From positions 1-6,496 of the forward strand of contig JAAXVQ010000120.1 in assembly GCA_013335425.1 (NCBI GenBank): a stretch of DNA of 6,496 nt. Reading direction: 5' to 3'. Under the pieces are notes generated by a model, which worked only from the letters and a program-made list of their open reading frames with translations, searched no databases and had not been told where the DNA came from. The translations under genes were made by a program, and so were the position numbers. This document shows, piece by piece, positions 1-5,253 of this stretch. Source of the stretch: Candidatus Firestoneibacteriota bacterium (GTDB taxonomy: Bacteria; Oederibacteriota; JAAXVQ01). Every line of letters begins with the position of its first letter. Positions within the stretch are counted from its first letter, which is position 1.

Positions 1-1575
1 TTTCCCCTGGCGCGGGAAGCGGCGCTGGCCCAATCGGGCATTGCCTGGACGTATTTTAAAGTCAATGATTACGTTCAAGCCGAGCCGGCGTTTCGGCGCA
101 TCCTGTTGGTTTACGCCGCCGGTCCGGCGCAAAGCGATGCCCGGTTGCGTCTGGGAGATATTGCCTTCAACCGCAAGGAGTATGCGGCAGCCGATGAGAA
201 CTACAGCAGCGTGATTTCCCAGGTACCCGGCACCCCGGAATGCACCGAAGCGCTTTTTCAAAGCGGGTGGTGCGCTTATCGCAGCGAAGACTTCTCCCGG
301 GCCCAGGCCCGTTGGAACCGCTTGGTGGCCGAACAACCCAAGCATGCCCTGGCCGGCGAGGCTTTGTACTGGTCGGCTTGGGCCAAGTTTCGGCAAGGCG
401 CCTATGCCGATGCCCGGGAAGTCTTTCGGCGCATGGCGGCCGCGTATCCGGCCAGCCACTTGGCCGCCGACGCCCAATTGCGCATCGGCATGTGTTACTA
501 CAATGGCAAACAATATCCCGACGCCATTGCGGCCTACCAAAAATTTGTCCATACCCATCCGGAGCACGAGCTGGTGCCGGACGCCCTCTATGGGGTTCAG
601 TGGTCTTATTACCAGCAGGGCAAGTTTAAGGAGGCTGTCGATGCCTCCAAACAATTTGTGAAGACCTATCCTCAAAGCCCGCTCTCGGCCAATGTGCAAT
701 ATCATATCGGCGAACATTATTTTCAGCATGCCAACTACGACCGCGCGCGCCGGGAATATCAGGAGATTTTAGCCAATTTCAGCCAAAGCCCTTTGGCGGC
801 CGACGCGCTTTACGGTTGTGCCTGGTGCGACCTGAAAGAACGGAAATTTTCCGAAGCTCTGGGAAATTTTCGCAAAGTGATGACTGATTACCCCAATCGC
901 GACTTGGCCGTACAGGCGGCTTTTTGGATCGGCAGCGTGTATTATCAACTGCATGAATATGACCAGGCGATCAACACCTTCAACAAGTTTGTGGAAGCGC
1001 ACCCGGATCACAAGCTGGCGGCGGATGCCCGTTTCAACAAGGCCATGGCCTTCAAACGCCTGGACCAGGGCAAGGAAGCCCAGCAAGCCTATCAGGATGT
1101 GATTGACCATTACCCCAAGACCGAACTGGCATTTCGGGCGCAAATGCATGTGGGTTATATGCTGCAGGACTCCAACCAGTTTCCGGCAGCCGTGGAGGCC
1201 TTTAAACAGGTGACGTTAAACGCCCCCACGGAGATGGCCGCCGAAGCGCAGTATTGGATCGCCGATATTTACGAGAGTCAAAAAGAAAACCAGGCTGCAG
1301 CGCGCGAGTATCTCAAGGTAGCCGACCAGTTTCCGTCTTCCAACCGTTGGGCGGTGGCCGCTTTGGCGCACGTGGCGGAGTTGCATGAAAAATCCGGTGA
1401 GTTTGAAGCGGCCATCGGCATTTATCAACGCATTGTCCGCACCAGCAAAGACAAGGGCGCCAAGAAATCCGCCAAGGACCGCATTAAGCTCATCAAGGAA
1501 AAGTTGGCGGCCTTGGAAGCGCCGCCGGCGTCGCAGAAGTCCGCCCCGGGAAACAAAGCAGGTGGAGAACAATGA
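1..1575 (+). CDS. Tetratricopeptide-repeat (TPR) protein, 5'-truncated by the window edge
   Basis: The reading frame is open from the first base, so the start and any signal peptide lie upstream; 524 residues are visible. Almost all of it is about 13 tandem TPR units with consensus L-A-A-D-A-x-Y-x-I-G-x-x-Y-Y-x(4)-Y-x-x-A-x-x-x-F-x-K-V followed by a Tyr/His-Pro turn. Nine units in a row (nt 238-1236, residues 80-412) are exactly 37 residues long, as in the extended TPRs of BamD and YbgF/CpoB-type envelope proteins, rather than the canonical 34. The tail after about residue 485 is Lys-rich and then Pro/Ala/Gly-rich, probably disordered. No enzyme motif is visible. TPR solenoids bind proteins, so a scaffold role in the periplasm or at a membrane is the likely job. 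Its TGA overlaps the ATG of the barrel gene, implying translational coupling and a shared function with the TonB-type system downstream. A TTG at 106 is only an internal codon within a repeat. Family call is strong; specific function and location are inference. Confidence 0.9.
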   Translation, partial: FPLAREAALAQSGIAWTYFKVNDYVQAEPAFRRILLVYAAGPAQSDARLRLGDIAFNRKEYAAADENYSSVISQVPGTPECTEALFQSGWCAYRSEDFSRAQARWNRLVAEQPKHALAGEALYWSAWAKFRQGAYADAREVFRRMAAAYPASHLAADAQLRIGMCYYNGKQYPDAIAAYQKFVHTHPEHELVPDALYGVQWSYYQQGKFKEAVDASKQFVKTYPQSPLSANVQYHIGEHYFQHANYDRARREYQEILANFSQSPLAADALYGCAWCDLKERKFSEALGNFRKVMTDYPNRDLAVQAAFWIGSVYYQLHEYDQAINTFNKFVEAHPDHKLAADARFNKAMAFKRLDQGKEAQQAYQDVIDHYPKTELAFRAQMHVGYMLQDSNQFPAAVEAFKQVTLNAPTEMAAEAQYWIADIYESQKENQAAAREYLKVADQFPSSNRWAVAALAHVAELHEKSGEFEAAIGIYQRIVRTSKDKGAKKSAKDRIKLIKEKLAALEAPPASQKSAPGNKAGGEQ

Positions 1576-3338
1576 GCAAACGAAATTGGTTGGGTCTGAT
1601 TCTGGCGGTGTTGATTTTGAGCCCTGCTTGGTTTCAAGGCGCGGCCGCTGCGACCGTGGACCGTACGGGGGAATTGTCCGGGGAACCGGCAACCCCCAAA
1701 ACTAAAGCGCCTGCAGCTCCCGGCATGCAGGAACCTGAAGCCACGATGCCTACTAAAAATTTGCCTGCCCGTCCGGCTTTGAAAATGCCCGACGTGGTGG
1801 TCAAAGGGGAACGTCAGTTTCGCGTGACCGCGGAAAAACGGGAATTGCTCATGCTGGACCCCATGTCCGGCACCAAAGAAATACCCTCGGATTTGGCCTC
1901 GGTGGCCATTCCTGGTTTGAATACACAAAAAGGCGCGCCGGCGGCGGAAACCGTTTCTGCCAAAAATTACCTGGCGCTTTTAGAGGCGGGCGGCGGCACC
2001 TCGCGTCAAGGCGAAGGGCGCGTGGTGGTGGGTCAGGAATTTGAAAGCATCAATTATCTTTTCCAAGGCAATTATTTGGCCGGGGAGAGTTCCGACGGAT
2101 TCGGGATCGCCCCCTTTGGACAGAAGGGCAGCGCCGGTTTGGATGTGCGCGCCACTCCCTTGACGAATCTGAACTTGGTATTGAGCCTCCTGGGGCAGGG
2201 GGAATCACAAAGGCAACCGGTGGCGGCGTCGGCTTGGGGTGATTGGCTCGAACGGGCCAACACCGGCGTTGGACTGCAGGGTGAATGGGCATTTGCCTCC
2301 CGCAGCAACTTGAAAGTTTCCGGATTTTATCAAAATTTTGAGGAGCAAGGCGCCGGCGCTTCCGCCGTGCCGCTGCCGCAACTGGATGCCCGGATTGTAG
2401 AAGGAAAAGTCGAATATGAGCAAAACGTCGGGCATGTGCTCAACGACGGCTTGAGCATCTGGGCGAGGCTGAGCCTTGATAAGCAGGACGCGTCGTTGAG
2501 CCGGACTCCGGGAGCAGGTGAAGTTTCCGAATTGAAAAAAACACTGGAAGTCGTAAGCCGGTTTAGGCCGGCGACTTTTCTCTTGCTGGATGCCGGGGTG
2601 CAATTGGATGACTACAGCGGCGTCAACGATCAGAGTACCGCCCATGTACAAGCACGTGTTTCAGGTATCCTGCCCACGGGCTCGGTCCTCTATGCGGAGA
2701 CTCACCCGGGTTTGCGCTGGCGACCGGTCAGCGATTGGGCCTACGAACAGCCGCACCCGGTGGTGGCGCTGTTGCCCGGGCCCGAGGAGGTAAGTGCCGA
2801 TTGGCATGCCGGATGGCGGCAGAACTGGGTAGGCGTGGTTTCTTCAGACGTGGCTTGGTTTCGCCAGGATGCACACGCGACCCCGGTGTGGATGGATGCC
2901 AATCGCGATGGTCTCTTTGAATATGTCAACTTGGATACCACACACGTTCAGGGCGTGCAAGCTGGTTTGGAGGTTCGCTACTCGGGGACCCTATCCCAGA
3001 ATGCAAATTACACATACCGGCTTGCCGACGCGGGTTCCGAGGCTCATGTACCGTATGTTCCGCAGAGGGAATTTTCCACCGAGCTGCGTTGGAGCCGTAC
3101 CCCTTGGGAAATCAGCGTTGGCTATCATTACCTAGGAGAACGCTTTTCCCTGCCTGGTTCCGATGCCGCCACCCTGACCCCGGCGCATTTGCTGGGGTCT
3201 AAAGCCGACTACGAGATCACCCGCGGCTGGAACGTATTTGCACGTCTGGACAATATGCTCGGCAGCACCTGGGAAGAATGGTCCGGTTATCCCGCCCGGA
3301 CATTCGCCGTTTTGGTTGGCATGCGTTTATCCCTGTAG
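1572..3338 (+). CDS. TonB-dependent-receptor-like outer-membrane beta-barrel lacking a recognisable plug domain
   Basis: This is a 588-residue secreted protein. Residues 1-27 form a Sec signal peptide: MSKR, a hydrophobic core to about residue 21, then an Ala-rich cleavage site. A Pro/Ala/Lys-rich stretch follows (about 36-72), then PDVVVKGE at 73-80, which resembles a TonB box. The usual plug domain of about 130 residues is not recognisable; only about 60 residues separate the box from the first beta-strand-like segments near residue 140. The rest alternates polar and hydrophobic residues as amphipathic strands. The end matches the C-terminal barrel of TonB-dependent receptors: a Y-V-N-x-x-x-x-x-x-Q-G-V element (451-462), VPYVPQREF, a DNMLGSTW turn, a Y-P-x-R-T-F element, and a short final strand ending in Leu. 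Start chosen for AGGTGGAG at 1560-1567 and the ATGA overlap. The substrate cannot be read from the sequence. It is probably the outer-membrane client of the ExbB/ExbD/TonB proteins encoded next. An atypical porin is the alternative. Confidence 0.82.
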   Translation: MSKRNWLGLILAVLILSPAWFQGAAAATVDRTGELSGEPATPKTKAPAAPGMQEPEATMPTKNLPARPALKMPDVVVKGERQFRVTAEKRELLMLDPMSGTKEIPSDLASVAIPGLNTQKGAPAAETVSAKNYLALLEAGGGTSRQGEGRVVVGQEFESINYLFQGNYLAGESSDGFGIAPFGQKGSAGLDVRATPLTNLNLVLSLLGQGESQRQPVAASAWGDWLERANTGVGLQGEWAFASRSNLKVSGFYQNFEEQGAGASAVPLPQLDARIVEGKVEYEQNVGHVLNDGLSIWARLSLDKQDASLSRTPGAGEVSELKKTLEVVSRFRPATFLLLDAGVQLDDYSGVNDQSTAHVQARVSGILPTGSVLYAETHPGLRWRPVSDWAYEQPHPVVALLPGPEEVSADWHAGWRQNWVGVVSSDVAWFRQDAHATPVWMDANRDGLFEYVNLDTTHVQGVQAGLEVRYSGTLSQNANYTYRLADAGSEAHVPYVPQREFSTELRWSRTPWEISVGYHYLGERFSLPGSDAATLTPAHLLGSKADYEITRGWNVFARLDNMLGSTWEEWSGYPARTFAVLVGMRLSL

Positions 3339-3397
3339 GGGCAGGCTTCCACGCCCGCCCGGCATTTGCCGTCGTTTGTGTGCCCGCCCGGTATTTG
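3338..3397. repeat. GC-rich hairpin and imperfect direct repeat after the barrel gene (REP-like)
   Basis: GGGCAGGC at 3339-3346 can pair with GCCCGCCC at 3353-3360 across a 6-nt loop (TTCCAC) with one A-C mismatch. The second arm also begins a direct repeat: GCCCGCCCGG-C-ATTTG at 3353-3368 and GCCCGCCCGG-T-ATTTG at 3382-3397, 29 bp apart with a single difference. A small CGGC/GCCG stem with loop ATTT lies at 3360-3371. The element starts at the last base of the barrel's TAG stop. It resembles the short GC-rich palindromes dispersed between genes in many bacterial genomes, but only one locus is visible. It could attenuate transcription or protect the mRNA end. There is no T-tract directly after the hairpin, so it is not called an intrinsic terminator. 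Confidence 0.5.
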
Positions 3398-3435
3398 ATG
3401 TTTAAATTTTTTTATTCATTTAGGAGGAATTCCGT
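3398..3435 (+). promoter_or_regulatory. AT-rich leader with strong ribosome binding site before exbB
   Basis: After the GC-rich repeat the sequence turns sharply AT-rich (3398-3421, including a run of seven T at 3407-3413). AGGAGG follows at 3422-3427, with 8 nt before the ATG at 3436. This consensus Shine-Dalgarno is the strongest in the window and fixes the ExbB start. The 97-bp gap and AT-rich patch would suit a separate promoter for exbB-exbD-tonB, but no good -35/-10 pair is present: candidates such as TTGTGT (3376-3381) with TGTTTA (3399-3404) match the consensus poorly. The ribosome site is clear; the promoter is only a possibility. Confidence 0.6.
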
Positions 3436-4113
3436 ATGTTTGCAAATATGACGTTTTGGCAGTTGTTGGCCAAGGGTGGTTGGACCATGGTCATCCTTTT
3501 GGTGTTTTCCCTGGTCTCGTGGTTCATCATTTTTGAACGCTCGCTCCGCTACCATCAAGCCAAGTTGGATTTGGACGGGTTCATGCAAAAGATCAAGAAA
3601 CTGCTGCAAACCCGTAAAACCGTGGAAGCCGGGGATTTGTGCCAGGAAACCCCGGGCCCGGTAGCGGCGGTACTCAACGCCGGTTTGCGCCATGCCGAAA
3701 AGGGAGCGGTTTCGGCACGCGAGGCCATGGAGCGCGCCAGCGCCTTGGAATTAATCCGTTTGGAGCATTTGCTCTCGGTGCTGGCCACCGTGGGTTCGGT
3801 CTCGCCCTTTGTAGGCTTATTTGGCACGGTTTTGGGCATTATCAGCGCGTTTTCGGCCTTGGCCGGCAACGCGGCTGCGGGACCCACAGTTGTGGCCAGC
3901 GGCATTGCCGAGGCGCTTATTGCCACGGCCGCGGGTCTTTTTACCGCCGTACCTGCGGTGATCGCCTACAATTTCTTTGTGCGGCGCGTTACCCGGTTTG
4001 ACACGGAAATGGCCACCTCGGCTTCGGATCTGCTCGACGTGCTTTTCACCAAAAACGAAGCCGATGAGGGCAGTAATGCCGTGCCCGCCCACCTGCGCCC
4101 GGGGAGAGGCTGA
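3436..4113 (+). CDS. exbB: ExbB/TolQ-family proton channel subunit (MotA/TolQ/ExbB family)
   Basis: A 225-residue inner-membrane protein, close to the length of TolQ (230). Three membrane helices fit the family: about 12-33 ending FERS, about 113-142, and about 156-182. A cytoplasmic domain lies between helices 1 and 2, with a short cytoplasmic tail. Helix 2 carries P-F-V-G-L-F-G-T-V-L-G-I (124-135) and helix 3 carries G-I-A-E-A-L-I-A-T-A (156-165). T131, E159 and T164 align with E. coli ExbB T148, E176 and T181 at identical spacing; these line the channel used with ExbD. With ExbD it forms the stator-like motor that harvests proton motive force to drive a TonB or TolA protein. ExbB versus TolQ cannot be settled from sequence alone; the barrel upstream and TonB-like gene downstream favour ExbB, and no tolB or pal is visible. 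Start set by AGGAGG at 3422-3427. Confidence 0.93.
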   Translation: MFANMTFWQLLAKGGWTMVILLVFSLVSWFIIFERSLRYHQAKLDLDGFMQKIKKLLQTRKTVEAGDLCQETPGPVAAVLNAGLRHAEKGAVSAREAMERASALELIRLEHLLSVLATVGSVSPFVGLFGTVLGIISAFSALAGNAAAGPTVVASGIAEALIATAAGLFTAVPAVIAYNFFVRRVTRFDTEMATSASDLLDVLFTKNEADEGSNAVPAHLRPGRG

Positions 4114-4115
4114 AC

Positions 4116-4553
4116 ATGCGCCGCCCGGCACAGCGCAACCGCGTCATGGGGGAGATCAACATCACGCCCTTAACCGACGTGATGCTGGTGCTTTTGGTCA
4201 TTTTCATGGTTACCACGCCTTTGATTATGAAAGCGGGGATTGACATCAATTTGCCCAAGGCGCATGCCCAACCGGACGCACCTGTACAACGTCTGACCAT
4301 TACCCTCAGCGCCGAAGGGAAGGTTTATGTGGACAACGAGGTTGTGGGTTTGGAGCAACTCGGTGCGGTTTTGTCCGAGCGTTTTAGAAAAGGGGCGGAC
4401 CCGAACGTAACGATTTCCGCGGACAAACAAGTTCCTTACGGGGAAGCGGTGCGCATTTTGGATATTGCCCGCCAGGCGGGTGCTGCCAAGCTGGTGCTTT
4501 CCGCCGAGCCGCTGCCGGCAGGGCCCAGTGCCGGGGAGTCGGTTAAGCCGTGA
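4116..4553 (+). CDS. exbD: ExbD/TolR-family biopolymer transport protein
   Basis: A 145-residue protein, typical length for ExbD/TolR. A short basic cytoplasmic N-terminus precedes G-E-I-N-I-T-P-L-T-D-V-M-L-V-L-L (12-27) and a single membrane helix (about 19-37). D21 is the conserved membrane aspartate equivalent to ExbD D25 and TolR D23, which carries the proton through the ExbB channel. After the helix comes I-N-L-P-K-A (44-49), the usual ExbD/TolR periplasmic motif, then a compact periplasmic domain of about 90 residues containing V-T-I-S-A-D-K-Q-V-P-Y (98-108). The C-terminal tail is Pro/Ser-rich. It starts 2 nt after the exbB stop, behind GGGGAGAGG (4101-4109), so it is co-translated with it. 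An internal ATG at 4146 (residue 11) is the only nearby alternative and has a poorer ribosome site. The helix resembles ExbD, but TolR is not excluded. Confidence 0.93.
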   Translation: MRRPAQRNRVMGEINITPLTDVMLVLLVIFMVTTPLIMKAGIDINLPKAHAQPDAPVQRLTITLSAEGKVYVDNEVVGLEQLGAVLSERFRKGADPNVTISADKQVPYGEAVRILDIARQAGAAKLVLSAEPLPAGPSAGESVKP

Positions 4554-5248
4554 CCTGGGACAAGACGACGGGAACTTCCCTGACCTTGGCTGTGGTTTTT
4601 CACGGCGCACTGGCCCTCACCCTGGGGTTTGTGGCTTTGGCGAACTTGCAACCCGTCAATCAGAGCCCCTTGCTCATTGAGGTCACCTTGCAGGGTTCCA
4701 GTGCGCCGCTTTCCACCACCGAAGGGGTGAAAGACATTGGCGAGGTGTTGGCCCCAAAACAGGAAGACAAAGATGAAACGCCGGTTATGACCGCTGCCCA
4801 GGTTAAGGCCTGGCAGGCTGAAAAACGGCAGCAGCTTATTCAGGAACTTTCGGAAACCCGTAACAAGGTAAAAATCGGAGCCACCAACCAGGAACTGCGC
4901 AAGCACAACACGGGCCTAGCCGAAGGGCGCGGGGCTGGGGAATATGGACAACCCGGTTCCCCCCAAGGGACCTTAAGCTTGACCGGGGCCATTGCCTCGC
5001 GTGGTTATAAGGAACCTGATTTTTCCAGCTTAAAATCTCTGATCACCGAAGAAACCCAGTTGCGCTTAAACCTGGTGGTTTCCCCGGCCGGGGAAGTCAA
5101 GCAAGCCACTTTGTTTGAGACTTCGGGCTTTCCTTACGTCGATTCTAAAGCCCTGGACATCGCCCGCACGATGGTCTTTGACCCCCTCCCGGCGGATTGG
5201 AAACAGGAAGACCAGTCCGGTGTGCTCACCGTAAAGCTGAAACTTTAA
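4550..5248 (+). CDS. tonB: TonB-family energy transducer (TonB/TolA-like, C-terminal TonB domain)
   Basis: A 232-residue single-span protein. A short N-terminus is followed by a membrane helix (about 10-31) containing F-H-G-A-L-A (17-22); H18 corresponds to the membrane histidine of E. coli TonB (H20), while the Ser four residues before it is Ala here. The periplasmic spacer is not Pro-rich: it holds a charged, probably helical segment (about 82-118, rich in Gln, Glu, Lys) and a Gly-rich stretch (121-146). The C-terminal domain (about 150-232) has the TonB pattern: a Y-x-x-P entry, L-x-L-x-L-V-V-S-P-x-G-E-V (171-183), an E-T-S-G-F-P-Y-V-D segment, and an F-D-P-L-P near the end. It would link the ExbB/ExbD motor to the outer-membrane barrel. 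It begins with GTG overlapping the exbD stop (GTGA), with GGGGAG at 4533-4538 upstream, so coupling is tight. The helical spacer gives it some TolA character; tonB is preferred on the C-terminal domain and context. Confidence 0.85.
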   Translation: MTWDKTTGTSLTLAVVFHGALALTLGFVALANLQPVNQSPLLIEVTLQGSSAPLSTTEGVKDIGEVLAPKQEDKDETPVMTAAQVKAWQAEKRQQLIQELSETRNKVKIGATNQELRKHNTGLAEGRGAGEYGQPGSPQGTLSLTGAIASRGYKEPDFSSLKSLITEETQLRLNLVVSPAGEVKQATLFETSGFPYVDSKALDIARTMVFDPLPADWKQEDQSGVLTVKLKL

Positions 5249-5253
5249 TTCAC

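Noticed and set aside
106..1575. TTG at 106 as the start of the TPR gene
   Set aside because: The frame is open to base 1 and encodes another TPR unit upstream (A-W-T-Y-F-K, A-E-P-A-F-R-R). No Shine-Dalgarno precedes 106, and the codon falls inside a repeat helix.
1216..1928. Long antisense open frames opposite the TPR tail and the barrel N-terminus
   Set aside because: They are shadows of the + strand genes: overlapping frames with no family resemblance and no ribosome site, opposite regions with clear domain structure.
2551..2577. Inverted repeat GCCGG / CCGGC inside the barrel gene
   Set aside because: The stem is only five base pairs, lies within a coding region and has no following T-tract. 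It fits codon-level chance in a GC-rich gene.
3339..3413. Intrinsic terminator between the barrel and exbB genes
   Set aside because: The hairpin at 3339-3360 is followed by GGCATTTGCC, not by T residues. The seven-T run at 3407-3413 is almost 50 nt away and has no GC stem directly before it.
3422..3432. AGGAGGAATTC resembling an expression-vector ribosome site with an EcoRI site
   Set aside because: The flanks are continuous with native genes and the match is short. A consensus Shine-Dalgarno followed by AATTC by chance is more likely than vector contamination.
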